DNA of 64,000 nt from Bacillota bacterium (GCA_015059435.1 SVAJ01000001.1:282657-346656), one strand, 5' to 3'; positions 53,119 to 63,006 are shown, counted from the stretch's first letter. The notes: generated by a model from the letters alone, not told the origin. Program-made: numbers and translations.

Positions 53119-54498
53119 TGTATAAACACTTTCATCTATTTGAACTAGTTTATTCTTTTTATTCTTATAGATAACAAATATTAATATTCCTGAAACTACA
53201 CTTAGTAAAATTATTAATAAAACAATTATTATAATAGATACATCTGATGTTTTATTTTCATTTGGTATATTAGACATAGTTAAGAAATATTTACTACTAT
53301 TTTTTTGTTCTAAAGTGATATAACCATCTTTTACAACAACATTACTTACACATGCTAGTTTTTCTCCATTATAGTAATATATATTAATTTTACTATTATC
53401 TTTAAATTTATCTCCAACATATAATTTTAAAGTCATACTATTTGGAACTATTTTATTTTTAAATACTACTAATAATCCATCTGCATAATTAGATAATTTT
53501 GATGTTGTTTCATCTATATCAAAATTTCTTTCAATAGATGTTTGAAAACTATCTAATGAATCTATTTTATTTATAGTCCATTGATAAATTAATTTTCCTT
53601 TTTTATCATAATAGCTAAGTTTTACTTCTTTACCACTATTTTTTATATTATTAATATCTTTCTTTCCTAATACTGTATCTTCTTTTATTTTGATATTAAT
53701 ATCTTTTATAGATTTATCTTTTAATACTTTTTCTAAATCTTCTAAGTAGAAAGCATCTTTTCTAGTAACTGAAACATTTATAGTTTTTTTACTACCATCT
53801 TCAGCAGTTATATTTACTTTAATATTATTTACTCCTACTTTTAAATCAACTTTTCCTGTTCCACTTATAGTTGCTTTTTTATCTTCTGCTTCTGCATTAA
53901 TTTTTATAGAAGAAACGTTAGTTGGAACTACTAAAGTATAATTATTATTGTCTTTATTTACTAGATTATATCCTTCTACTGATATTTTCTTTAAGTTATT
54001 ATTTGATGATTTTTTTGGTTCATTATTATTTGTATTATTATAGTTATTATTATTGTTATTTCTATTATTATTGTTGTTATTATTGTTATTATTGTTATTA
54101 TTGTTGTTTGGTTGAACAGGTCTTTTTGATACCGATACACTTCTACTTTCACCTATTCCAGTAGCATAGTCAGCAGCTTGATCTGTAACATCTCCAGATA
54201 AGTTTATGGTAATTGTACCCTCTCCTGTAGCTCTACACGTAGCACTAAATCTTTTATTAGTATTTAGTGCATTAGCTGAAGCATCTGCTTGGTTAATAGC
54301 ACACCCACTTACAGGTCCAGTTGCTGAAACATATACATGCCAAGAAGCCGCAGAATTAACGTTTGCATATACTGTGAAAGTATCACCTACATATACACTA
54401 CCAGAACTTACTGATAGGCTTGCTCCTGCTGCATAAACAGTTTTATTAAATAAAAATATCGATAATATTATTGCCAATACTAGTTTGATTTTCTTCAT
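53110..54498 (-). CDS. Membrane-anchored Ig-like/cadherin-like surface protein
   Basis: This 462-residue protein has a signal peptide (KLVLAIILSIFLFNKTVYA) and an Ig- or cohesin-like beta domain to about residue 128 that starts LSVSSGSVYVGDTFTVYANV and has a Cys pair. A long Asn-only linker follows (about 132-165). A cadherin-like beta-sandwich (LKKISVEGYNLVNKDNNNYT, then ITAEDGSKKTINVSVTRK) spans about 175-255, followed by a further outer domain. A C-terminal membrane helix (about 425-447) and short tail anchor it. It starts 16 bp after the dockerin protease and may hold that protein at the surface; no true cohesin motif is evident. Confidence 0.75.
   Translation of the reverse strand: MKKIKLVLAIILSIFLFNKTVYAAGASLSVSSGSVYVGDTFTVYANVNSAASWHVYVSATGPVSGCAINQADASANALNTNKRFSATCRATGEGTITINLSGDVTDQAADYATGIGESRSVSVSKRPVQPNNNNNNNNNNNNNNNRNNNNNNYNNTNNNEPKKSSNNNLKKISVEGYNLVNKDNNNYTLVVPTNVSSIKINAEAEDKKATISGTGKVDLKVGVNNIKVNITAEDGSKKTINVSVTRKDAFYLEDLEKVLKDKSIKDINIKIKEDTVLGKKDINNIKNSGKEVKLSYYDKKGKLIYQWTINKIDSLDSFQTSIERNFDIDETTSKLSNYADGLLVVFKNKIVPNSMTLKLYVGDKFKDNSKINIYYYNGEKLACVSNVVVKDGYITLEQKNSSKYFLTMSNIPNENKTSDVSIIIIVLLIILLSVVSGILIFVIYKNKKNKLVQIDESVYTIK
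54034..54112 (-). repeat. Asn-codon microsatellite (poly-Asn linker)
   Basis: On the minus strand this stretch is almost all AAT/AAC codons, interrupted once or twice (an Arg and a Tyr codon), and encodes the Asn linker of the 53110-54498 protein. Slippage would change linker length in steps of one residue without breaking the frame. Confidence 0.85.
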
Positions 54499-54514
54499 TT
54501 TTTCACCTCCATTA

Positions 54515-57500
54515 TTATTTAATATATCTTATACCTAATAAGTGTTGTCTAATTCTTAATAAATCTGCTGAATCAATTAGATTATCTTTATTGATATCAG
54601 ATGCTGAGAAATAAATTCCTGTTAAGTTTCTAATACTAAGTAAGTGTTGTCTTATTTTTAATAAGTCTGCTGAGTCGATTTGTCCATCTCCATTTGTATC
54701 TCCACTTACAACATTTGTATATTCTCTATAAAGTGTATTGTTTTTATATATTTTTGTTTTACTACCTGTATATAAAACATCTTTATTGTTTACTTTTTTT
54801 GTATCAACTACAACAGTATAATTAGTACCTAGTGTAATATTTTTAGTATATGCTTCAAGTGTTGTTCCTGGTGATATATTACTAATATAGTTATTTGTTT
54901 CATTTACAGTATAATTATTTATTTCATACTCAAAAGTATCTTCTTCCCAAATTGCATATAAAACTACTAAACCGTTTGCTGCACTGCTCTTATTTATAGT
55001 TTGTCCATTAGTATAAGATTCACCTGAACCATCTGGTTCTGTATTCCATTCTTTAAATTTATATCCTTCTTTTTTATACATTGAACCAACTATTTGTTTA
55101 TCTTCATTAAAGTTTGCATATGTTATAACCATTCTATTTGATAACATTGTATATTCATCAGTTGATGAAGGATTTTTTAGAGTTCCTCCTAGTGGATGAT
55201 ACATTATTGTATATGCATTTTCTATCCAATCAGCCACAAGATTATAACCAATTATTTCTGAATTAGAATCTACAGGTACAATACCAACTTTCCAATAATT
55301 AAATGCATAATTATCTCTTGTAGGAAGCGGTAATTCTCCATATGTTTCTCCATATCTTACTTCTTTAGTTATAGGTGTCATATTACCACCTGCTGGATCA
55401 AATGTAATAACGCGTTTTTCTCCAAGCCATTGTGCATATAAAGTAATATTTTGTTTATCATCTAAACCATTTAATATATCTGATTCATTATATGATGTTC
55501 CAGTACCATCTGCTTTTGTATTCCAGCCTACAAATTCATAATTGTCTCTATTAAATGTATTATTTTCAATTGAGTGGTTAGCACCTATAAGTACTTCTAC
55601 GCTATATTTTTCTCCTTCTCCATTGTTAGGATCATAGTTTACAGTATAATGTGGAGTATAGTCTATACTTATTGGAACGTTTTTTATGTATCCATCATAT
55701 AGACTTTCAATATGTATTGTAGTATTACCACTTGACTTTGGAATTAGTGTTCCATCTTCTGATATTTTAACTATATTTTCATTATTTGATTTAAAACTTA
55801 TTTTCTTTGCTGTTTCAATATTAGGTGTTATATAATCATATATTTTTACTTTCTTATTTAATTCTTGGTGTAAAGTTATATCTGGAATAGTCGTATAATC
55901 AAAGTCCATAAATTTTAATACTGGTATTCTTGGTACTCCATCAACTGTTCTTATTATCCAATTATTATCAAAATTCTCCCAAGAATTATAAAGTTGTCTA
56001 TTTAATAGTTTATTAAGATTATTTTGTTCATAAATATTTATATTAGTACCATTTGAACAGTTATCATTTCTACATAATGGTAGACTTGTAGAACCAATCA
56101 TGTTAACACTATCTAATTGGAAGTTTTCTCCCCATACACCAGTAAATAAGTTTGTATTTACACCTGTTGCAGTAACTGTTGATAATATATTTTTTATAAC
56201 TGTGTTATTATAAGCAAATACAGATGCTATGAAACCACTTTTTTCATTATAGTTAGTCCCAGCTTTTAAGTCACCTGTTAAATGAATGTTTTTAATACTA
56301 GTATTTTTACCTTGAATATATGTAAGTAATGGTCCTGCTGCAGATAGTCTTGTTCCATCTATTTTCATATCTATATATATATTAGAAACTTCAATTGAAC
56401 CATTTTCTGACAGCATGCTTCCAAATAATCCACCACCATATGTAGATTCACTAAGTGTATTGTTAGGTTCTTGTGGTCCCCTAATTTTACTATTTTTAAT
56501 GGCTATATTTTTAAATACTGCATTATAAGCAGTTTTATCTGCATATTCATTCTCATATTTTGATAATAGTGCTGAACAAGTTCCTCCATAGCAAGTAATA
56601 TCAAAATCTTCTAAAACTAAATTCTTAATTGTAGTATTCTTTGAAGCAGAACCAAATAAGCCATTTCCAGTATTAGACCATGAATATAAAGGTTCATTGT
56701 CATTATTGCATATTACATAATTTTTTTGATATAAACCTTTTATTGTATGACCTTTACCATCAAAGCTACCTTGGAAATTATTAATAGCTTCCCAACCAAA
56801 ACCTTCTGGACATATATCTGATTTACCGGAAAGTCTCCCTCCATCATGAGTGTCCTTTGTTAGATCAAGATCATTACCAAGTTCATAATATGCATTCAAA
56901 TCATTTCTAATTTCATATAATTGGGTATTATTTGTAATTATATATGGATCATCTTCTGTTCCGGAACCAACCATATCTGTAATATAAACATCAATGTAGT
57001 TTATTACAGTCGAATTATATACTACGACTAATCTATATTTACCCACTTCTAAATCAGAAGAGAAATTAATCAATGTATTAATATTATTTTCCGCTACTAC
57101 GTTGTTTGTATAAGTTATTTTATCACTTACATTTTGATTATTCGAATATAATCTATATGTAATTGTTGATCCTGAAGGAATATTTTTAGTTTCAGAGTAT
57201 AATCTAGTTTTTCCACTAAAAAATTTAGTATCTGCATACTTTTCTAAATCAATAAAAGGTGCTTCATCTTCATTAGATGTAAATATACTAACCTTATCAA
57301 TAAATTCATCTTCACTTGATATAGTTATTTTACTATCTTTAGTAAGAGTAACATCACTTGTTACATTCAAAGTTATAAGTCCTGGTAATTCTGAACTAAC
57401 AACAAATGATTTAAGAAGTGTATTTTTATCATATACTTTTACAGTATAGTTTGCGTTTGCAACTTCTGCTATAAATTTAACTTTATTTAGTGTTTCATTA

Positions 57501-58801
57501 CCTCTTAATTTAGAATCTTTTAACTCATATGTATTTGTTGTTAGAATTTCGTCTCCATCACCTAATATGTAATTGTTATCCCAAACTTTATTACTACTAC
57601 TTTGCATGCTGTCGATAAAGTGAATTGATGTATTTTTAGAGTCATAAGCTAAGTATGGATATGGTGTAGAAGATCCCCAAGAGTTTTTTAAAATCCATAC
57701 ACCTTTTCCAGATATTACATTTCTACAATTATTAGTAGAACTTTTATGTTGTTTGTTATCTGCACAATATGAATATTCCATATCGTCATCCCAACCAATT
57801 ATTTGCATGGCATGTGATCCACTTTCAGTACATTCATAATTATCTATAACAACATTTGCTGCATCATAATCATAATGTTGACATGTTGAATCCATATATG
57901 TAGATACATATGCAGCCCCATTTTCCATAATTTCTTCTTTTACTGCCTGTAGATAATTATTTCTAAGATTTTCTTGTGATGATGTAAGTTCTGAAGTTGA
58001 TTTTCTAAGATTTAGTATTGGAAAATTAATTGTTGAATCAACTTCATATAATGACTTATCGTATCTTATTACATCTTTAAGTTCCATTCTGCTTAAATCT
58101 GTATCATTATATGCTTTAAAATTATTATAATCAAATAACGATACTCCATTAGCAAGAGCAATAGTAGAAATATAGAAGTTTCCTCCTCCACCTAGTGATC
58201 TATCAACAAAAGATTGGTATTCACTACCATAATCGATTAATCCATTCTTTGAAGTAATATAATCCAATTGTCTTTCTGAAATTAATTTTGAATTATCAGA
58301 ATATGAAACATCTTGTGTTTTTAATAGATGTGATTCTGTTATACCTGCAGTTGCAAAAGCCCAGCATATTCCTAAATTACCTTGATTTCTTACAGGTGTT
58401 ACATAGTTTTTACTATTTACAGCTCTTAAATCATATCTATTAGGAACTTCACTATTAGCTACATATTTTTGATTATTTGAATAATCCACTACCATTGCGT
58501 TTGGTACTTCATCATATTCTTTTTTTTCTTCTTTAGTTGCTGTTAAATATTTTACATATTTAGGATTCAAATATAATTTATTTGTTTCTTTGTTTTTTTC
58601 TGTAAGTATTACTTTTCCAGTTTTGTTATATACATCTTTTATATAATTCTTTGCTTCTTTTGGTAAGTATGAATAGTTTGTACTTGATAGAATAACATCA
58701 ATTTTATCTTTATTATTTAATTTATTAGCAAAAAAAACTGATAGTACTGCGACGATCAATAATAATACAAGACTTAGTTTTTTACTTCTAATCAAATGCA
58801 T
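54515..58801 (-). CDS. Large surface papain-like protease with InlB-type repeats and dockerin
   Basis: This 1428-residue protein has an N-terminal hydrophobic helix and a C1A papain-type domain (about 120-390). Its catalytic residues are Gln140 and Cys146 (RNQGNLGICWAFATAG), His330 (SGSHAMQIIGWDDD) and Asn373 (VWILKNSWGSS). Beta-rich regions follow, one beginning VGSGTEDDPYIITNNTQLYE with FQGSFDGKGHTIKGLY (GLUG-like). Three Listeria-Bacteroides (InlB B-type) repeats come next (YEFVGWNTKADGTGTSYNES, YKFKEWNTEPDGSGESYTNG). The end is a dockerin: DTNGDGQIDSADLLKIRQHL and DINKDNLIDSADLLRIRQHL. The ATG at 58801 follows AAGGAG. Confidence 0.9.
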   Translation of the reverse strand: MHLIRSKKLSLVLLLIVAVLSVFFANKLNNKDKIDVILSSTNYSYLPKEAKNYIKDVYNKTGKVILTEKNKETNKLYLNPKYVKYLTATKEEKKEYDEVPNAMVVDYSNNQKYVANSEVPNRYDLRAVNSKNYVTPVRNQGNLGICWAFATAGITESHLLKTQDVSYSDNSKLISERQLDYITSKNGLIDYGSEYQSFVDRSLGGGGNFYISTIALANGVSLFDYNNFKAYNDTDLSRMELKDVIRYDKSLYEVDSTINFPILNLRKSTSELTSSQENLRNNYLQAVKEEIMENGAAYVSTYMDSTCQHYDYDAANVVIDNYECTESGSHAMQIIGWDDDMEYSYCADNKQHKSSTNNCRNVISGKGVWILKNSWGSSTPYPYLAYDSKNTSIHFIDSMQSSSNKVWDNNYILGDGDEILTTNTYELKDSKLRGNETLNKVKFIAEVANANYTVKVYDKNTLLKSFVVSSELPGLITLNVTSDVTLTKDSKITISSEDEFIDKVSIFTSNEDEAPFIDLEKYADTKFFSGKTRLYSETKNIPSGSTITYRLYSNNQNVSDKITYTNNVVAENNINTLINFSSDLEVGKYRLVVVYNSTVINYIDVYITDMVGSGTEDDPYIITNNTQLYEIRNDLNAYYELGNDLDLTKDTHDGGRLSGKSDICPEGFGWEAINNFQGSFDGKGHTIKGLYQKNYVICNNDNEPLYSWSNTGNGLFGSASKNTTIKNLVLEDFDITCYGGTCSALLSKYENEYADKTAYNAVFKNIAIKNSKIRGPQEPNNTLSESTYGGGLFGSMLSENGSIEVSNIYIDMKIDGTRLSAAGPLLTYIQGKNTSIKNIHLTGDLKAGTNYNEKSGFIASVFAYNNTVIKNILSTVTATGVNTNLFTGVWGENFQLDSVNMIGSTSLPLCRNDNCSNGTNINIYEQNNLNKLLNRQLYNSWENFDNNWIIRTVDGVPRIPVLKFMDFDYTTIPDITLHQELNKKVKIYDYITPNIETAKKISFKSNNENIVKISEDGTLIPKSSGNTTIHIESLYDGYIKNVPISIDYTPHYTVNYDPNNGEGEKYSVEVLIGANHSIENNTFNRDNYEFVGWNTKADGTGTSYNESDILNGLDDKQNITLYAQWLGEKRVITFDPAGGNMTPITKEVRYGETYGELPLPTRDNYAFNYWKVGIVPVDSNSEIIGYNLVADWIENAYTIMYHPLGGTLKNPSSTDEYTMLSNRMVITYANFNEDKQIVGSMYKKEGYKFKEWNTEPDGSGESYTNGQTINKSSAANGLVVLYAIWEEDTFEYEINNYTVNETNNYISNISPGTTLEAYTKNITLGTNYTVVVDTKKVNNKDVLYTGSKTKIYKNNTLYREYTNVVSGDTNGDGQIDSADLLKIRQHLLSIRNLTGIYFSASDINKDNLIDSADLLRIRQHLLGIRYIK

Positions 58802-58826
58802 AACTACACTCCTTATCATTATATAC

Positions 58827-58855
58827 ATTTTATAATATTTTTACAAAAAAGACAA
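58827..58855 (-). promoter_or_regulatory. Promoter of the surface protease operon
   Basis: On the minus strand TTGTCT (58850-58855), 17 nt and TAAAAT (58827-58832). A second match, TTGTAA and TATAAT (58841-58846 and 58818-58823), overlaps it but would leave almost no leader before the ribosome binding site. Confidence 0.55.
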
Positions 58856-58875
58856 TATAAACTCGGGATTAGTGA

Positions 58876-58909
58876 CTAAAAAAATAGAATTTATTTGATT
58901 CTATTTTTC
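58876..58909 (-). terminator. Terminator of tex
   Basis: A perfect 10-bp stem (58881-58890 with 58898-58907) spans the tex stop codon and is followed by U residues. Confidence 0.8.
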
Positions 58910-61045
58910 TAGTAATGAAAGACTTAATTTTTGTTTCTTTAAATCTATATTTTCAACATAACAATCTACTATATCTCCTACACTAAATAGGTCTCCTGGA
59001 TGCTTTATATATTCATTAGATAATTTTGATATATGAGCTAGGCCATCATCATGTAATCCAACATCAATAAATAGTCCAAAGTCAACTACATTTCTAACTG
59101 TTCCTTGTAATTTATCTCCAATATGTAAATCTTCTATATGTAAGATATCACTTTTTAATATTGGTTTATCTAATTCATCTCTAGGATCTCTTTCTGGTGA
59201 TGATAAAGATTTTATTATATCTTCTAGTGTGTATTTATCTATATCTAGTTTTTTACTGTATTCATCTATATCAATATTAAGTGATTTTTTCAGATTATCA
59301 GTTCCAATATCATTTACTGTAAAGTTTAGGCTTTCTAATAATTTTATTGTAGCATCATAACTTTCTGGATGAATAGATGTTTTATCAAGTGGATTTGTTC
59401 CATCTACTATTCTCATGAAACCAATTGATTGTTCATATACTTTTGGAGTCATTCCTTTTAATTTTTTAATTTCTTCTCTACTTACAAATTTTCCAAATTT
59501 ATCTCTGGTAGATAATATTTCATCAATTGCTTTTTTAGTAAGACCTGATACATATGTAAGTAATGAACGTGATGCGGTATTAATATTTACTCCTACAGAG
59601 TTAACTGATTTTTCTACTACGAAATTTAATGATTCATCTAACTTCTTAGGAGCAACATCATGTTGGTATAAACCTACTCCAATACTTTTTGGATCTATTT
59701 TAACAAGTTCTGATAGAGCATCTTGTAGTCTTCTTCCTATACTTATAGCACTTCTTTTTTCGACAGTTAAATCAGGGAACTCTTCAATTGCTAATTTACT
59801 AGCAGAGTATACTGATGCTCCTGCTTCACTTACTATTACATACTCTACTTTTCTTTTTGCTTCCTTGATTGTATCAGCAATAAATGCTTCTGATTCACGT
59901 GAAGCAGTACCATTACCAATAGCTATAATATCTATATTATATTTATCTATAAGTTCTAATACTTTCTTCTTAGATTCTTCTATTTTATTATGTGGTTCTG
60001 TTGGATATATAACGGCTATTTCTAAAGGTTTACCTGTTTTATCTAGCACAGCTAATTTACATCCTGTTCTAAATGCAGGATCATATCCTAATACTACTTT
60101 TTCTTTTATTGGTGGTGTTAATAATAAATGTTCTACATTGTTAGAGAAGTTTTCAATAGAAACATCTTCTGCTTTATCTTTTAATTCACTTCTTATTTCA
60201 CGTTCTACACTTGGAAGTATTAATCTTTTTAATGAATCTTTAATACTGTTTTTTACTATATCAACAACATATGATTTATCATTTTTAATAAGTTTCTTTT
60301 CTAAGAATGTTTCTAAATCTTCTTTATTATAATCTATTGATACTGTAAGTATTTTTTCTTTTTCAGCTCTATTAATAGCCATGATACGATGAGGTTTTAT
60401 ATATTTAACAGCTTCACTATATTCATAATACATTTCATATGTTGATTTTTCATCTACGGCATCTTTCTTTTTCTTAGTTATTAATACACCATTTTTATAA
60501 ATAAAACTTCTAATATATTTTCTATATGCAGCATTATCACTAATCCATTCTGCAATAATATAAGATGCTCCTTCTACTGCTTCTTCTGTAGTTTTTACTT
60601 TATCATTAATAAACTTTTTGCATAAATCTTCAATACTACCACTAGTTGGATATGACATTATCATTTTAGCAAGTGGTTCTAATCCTTTAGCAATCGCTTC
60701 TGTTGCTTTTGTTTTTTTCTTTTCTTTATACGGTCTATATAAATCTTCTACTTCTACTAATTTAGTACAGTTTAAAATATTTTGTTTTAACTCTTCTGTT
60801 AACATACCTTTTTCGTCTATTAATCTTATTACATCTTCTTTTCTTTTTAATAGATTATTTTGATATTCATAGACTTCATTTATTTTTCTTATAACTTCTT
60901 CATCTAAAGCACCTGTTGCTTCTTTTCTATATCTAGCAATAAAAGGAATAGTATTCCCTTCTTCTAACATACTAAGTACTGTTGTGACTTGTTTAGTTGT
61001 TATATTTAAGTCTTCACTTATATTTTTTATAATCATTTCATTCAT
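58901..61045 (-). CDS. tex: Tex family RNA-binding transcription accessory protein
   Basis: This 714-residue protein has the Tex/YhgF layout. A helical N-terminal region includes FIARYRKEATGALDEEVIRK. The YqgF-like nuclease-fold domain includes VVLGYDPAFRTGCKLAVLDK. A helix-hairpin-helix block includes VGVNINTASRSLLTYVSGL. The C-terminal S1 RNA-binding domain includes LQGTVRNVVDFGLFIDVGLH. Tex binds nucleic acids and affects transcription and expression of toxin genes in Bordetella; its exact mechanism is unsettled. Upstream on the same strand is the mTERF-like gene. Confidence 0.95.
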   Translation of the reverse strand: MNEMIIKNISEDLNITTKQVTTVLSMLEEGNTIPFIARYRKEATGALDEEVIRKINEVYEYQNNLLKRKEDVIRLIDEKGMLTEELKQNILNCTKLVEVEDLYRPYKEKKKTKATEAIAKGLEPLAKMIMSYPTSGSIEDLCKKFINDKVKTTEEAVEGASYIIAEWISDNAAYRKYIRSFIYKNGVLITKKKKDAVDEKSTYEMYYEYSEAVKYIKPHRIMAINRAEKEKILTVSIDYNKEDLETFLEKKLIKNDKSYVVDIVKNSIKDSLKRLILPSVEREIRSELKDKAEDVSIENFSNNVEHLLLTPPIKEKVVLGYDPAFRTGCKLAVLDKTGKPLEIAVIYPTEPHNKIEESKKKVLELIDKYNIDIIAIGNGTASRESEAFIADTIKEAKRKVEYVIVSEAGASVYSASKLAIEEFPDLTVEKRSAISIGRRLQDALSELVKIDPKSIGVGLYQHDVAPKKLDESLNFVVEKSVNSVGVNINTASRSLLTYVSGLTKKAIDEILSTRDKFGKFVSREEIKKLKGMTPKVYEQSIGFMRIVDGTNPLDKTSIHPESYDATIKLLESLNFTVNDIGTDNLKKSLNIDIDEYSKKLDIDKYTLEDIIKSLSSPERDPRDELDKPILKSDILHIEDLHIGDKLQGTVRNVVDFGLFIDVGLHDDGLAHISKLSNEYIKHPGDLFSVGDIVDCYVENIDLKKQKLSLSLLEK

Positions 61046-61095
61046 TATGTATACCTCTTTTCTTGACCTTCTTTTCTATTTTATCATACATATTT

Positions 61096-61134
61096 TTTTA
61101 AAAAAAGAAAAAGATGTTTTAAATCTTTTTCTTT
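61096..61134 (-). terminator. Terminator of the mTERF-like gene
   Basis: A perfect 12-bp stem (61104-61115 with 61123-61134, 7-nt loop) overlaps the stop codon, with a U run on the minus strand. Confidence 0.85.
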
Positions 61135-62144
61135 ACGTTTACTTTATTTTTTTCTTCTAAATATGTTTCGAATTTATATTTTTCTAATAGTTCTCTTTTA
61201 GTTATTTTACTATGTTTTTCAAAGTATTTATTATTAACAAATAATTTACCATAATTATTTATATCAATACTTATTCCTTCTTCTTCATTATAAAATTTAT
61301 ATCTAGCATAACTAACTGGAGCACTTTGCATTAAGTGAAATGATTCATTTGCAATTATTTCATGAAGATCTATATAATCATAAAATTCTATTTTTTGTTT
61401 TAAATTTTCAGCACTATAACCAAATATAGCCGGGAAGTTTTTTGTCATGTTTAAAACTTCTTCTTTGGTATAATTCAACTCTTCAAGTTTTTCTAGTGTA
61501 CCTGTAATATTGTCTATACCATATCCATATATTGTGGGCATATCTATTGTCATATTAATTATTTCTTCTTTAGTATATCCTAATAGTATCATATCTTTTA
61601 TTCGTTGTTTTATATATTCAATGCTTAAATTATATAATTTAGGAAAAGCTTTTGTCATTTTTAGCACATCTTTTTTCTTATATCCTAACTCCATTAAATC
61701 ATCTATTTTATTTTTTATACTTTGACTATCATAACTAAAAATTACTGGAGTTGTATATGTTATTTTTAATACGTTTTTTCTTTCATAACCTATTTCTTCT
61801 AGAGAATTTAGTTTTCTTTTTATTTTATTAATACTATATCCAAATACTTGTGGTTCCTCTTTAATAATTTTAATTACTTCTTTTTTTGTATATCCAAGTT
61901 CCTCTAGATCAATTAATTTTTGACTTAGATTATCAACGTTATAACTATAAATTGCTGCAAAGCTAGTAGACATTTTTATTATTTCTTTTTTACTACATCC
62001 TATTTTTAGTAAGAATGGATATGTATCACTTACTTTTCCATATAAAGTTTCTTCTTTAAGGCCCATTCTTTTATAATAGTCTTTTACTAGTGTATATTCT
62101 TCTTTTTTATATCCTAACTTAGAAAATAGTTCATCAATACTCAT
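61119..62144 (-). CDS. mTERF-like helical repeat protein
   Basis: This 341-residue protein has six consecutive 35-residue repeats starting at residues 45, 80, 115, 150, 185 and 220. The pattern is L-x-x-L-G-Y-[TK]-K-x-[ED]-[VI]-[LI]-[KN]-M, then P at +18 and [IV]-[FY]-[GS]-Y-S. Pro is absent only in the first repeat. This pattern (Gly-Tyr turn, central Pro, length) matches mTERF motifs, which form helical solenoids that bind DNA or RNA and are best known from mitochondria and chloroplasts. A partial repeat precedes residue 45; a globular C-terminus follows residue 260. The ATG at 62144 follows AGGAGGT. Nucleic-acid binding is inferred, not shown. Confidence 0.75.
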   Translation of the reverse strand: MSIDELFSKLGYKKEEYTLVKDYYKRMGLKEETLYGKVSDTYPFLLKIGCSKKEIIKMSTSFAAIYSYNVDNLSQKLIDLEELGYTKKEVIKIIKEEPQVFGYSINKIKRKLNSLEEIGYERKNVLKITYTTPVIFSYDSQSIKNKIDDLMELGYKKKDVLKMTKAFPKLYNLSIEYIKQRIKDMILLGYTKEEIINMTIDMPTIYGYGIDNITGTLEKLEELNYTKEEVLNMTKNFPAIFGYSAENLKQKIEFYDYIDLHEIIANESFHLMQSAPVSYARYKFYNEEEGISIDINNYGKLFVNNKYFEKHSKITKRELLEKYKFETYLEEKNKVNVKKKI

Positions 62145-62192
62145 GGCTTTACCTCCTAGCAATATTCGTTTCTGCATATTATATCATAGAAT

Positions 62193-62225
62193 AATAAAAA
62201 AAGATATGTTTAATATCCATATCTT
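62193..62225 (-). terminator. Terminator of the 3D-domain gene
   Basis: A perfect 8-bp stem (62201-62208 with 62218-62225) overlaps the stop codon and is followed by seven U residues on the minus strand. Confidence 0.8.
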
Positions 62226-62911
62226 AATATTTCAAATGTTGTATTATATGATACTTCATCTTTTAGAGCATCATTTTCTGTTTTATATAATAAATCGAAC
62301 ATAAACTTTTTATCTAGTCCAATAGAACCACCACGATCTAAGACAATTGCGATAATATTATCTCCTGCACGTGAATTTTTTATTCTTACTATTGTTCCAA
62401 ATTTATATATTTTATCTCCTGCGACTATTCTAATACGTCCGTATTTTGAATCATTATAATATATGTCTCCATCTCCTACGTATTTACCACTTGCTAGGTA
62501 TCCACTACATCCTTTGCAGTTAGCACCGTATCCGCTCATTTTACCTATTCTTGTTTCTAGTACATCTGTAGTTACTTTAGGTTGTTGAGTTGTAACTTTC
62601 TTTTGTTCTTTTTCTACTTTTATAGGCTGCTCTTTCTTTACTTCTTTTTCTTCTTTTATTTCTTTTTCAATAGTTGGAGTTTCTTTTTCTTCTTTTATAG
62701 CTTCTTTTTCTTCTACTTTAGAGTTTTGTTTTTCTTTTTTTGGTTCTTCTGTTTTTGTTTCTTTAACTAGTAAACCACTTTGTAGTTTTTTTACTTTTAC
62801 TTCTGTTTTTATGATATTATTTTCATTTTTGTAATCAGTAGGTTTTAATATAAATGTTGTTGGTATAAGCACAACTAATAAACAATTTAATACATAAATA
62901 AAATATTTCAT
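62210..62911 (-). CDS. Exported 3D-domain (DPBB) cell-wall protein
   Basis: This 233-residue protein has a signal anchor (MKYFIYVLNCLLVVLIPTTF), a long Lys/Glu-rich stretch (about 40-125) likely to reach through the wall, and a C-terminal 3D domain named for its three Asp. SGYGANCKGCSGYLASGKYV starts the domain, and AIVLDRGGSIGLDKKFMFDL carries the metal- or catalysis-linked Asp residues. 3D/DPBB domains occur in lytic transglycosylases and Sps proteins that trim peptidoglycan. The CxxC in the domain is unusual. The ATG at 62911 has AAGGAG before it. Confidence 0.82.
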   Translation of the reverse strand: MKYFIYVLNCLLVVLIPTTFILKPTDYKNENNIIKTEVKVKKLQSGLLVKETKTEEPKKEKQNSKVEEKEAIKEEKETPTIEKEIKEEKEVKKEQPIKVEKEQKKVTTQQPKVTTDVLETRIGKMSGYGANCKGCSGYLASGKYVGDGDIYYNDSKYGRIRIVAGDKIYKFGTIVRIKNSRAGDNIIAIVLDRGGSIGLDKKFMFDLLYKTENDALKDEVSYNTTFEILRYGY

Positions 62912-63006
62912 ATAAAAACTCCTTGTAAATAATATCATATCATATTTACAAAGAGTTTACTTAGTTTTTACGTAAATATCTTTTTTTATATTTGTAAATT
63001 TACATT

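Noticed and set aside
61119-62144. CRISPR-like or DNA repeat array
   Set aside because: The repeats are visible only at protein level with a 105-bp period and diverged codons; there are no identical repeat units or spacers. No other CRISPR array or cas gene is present.
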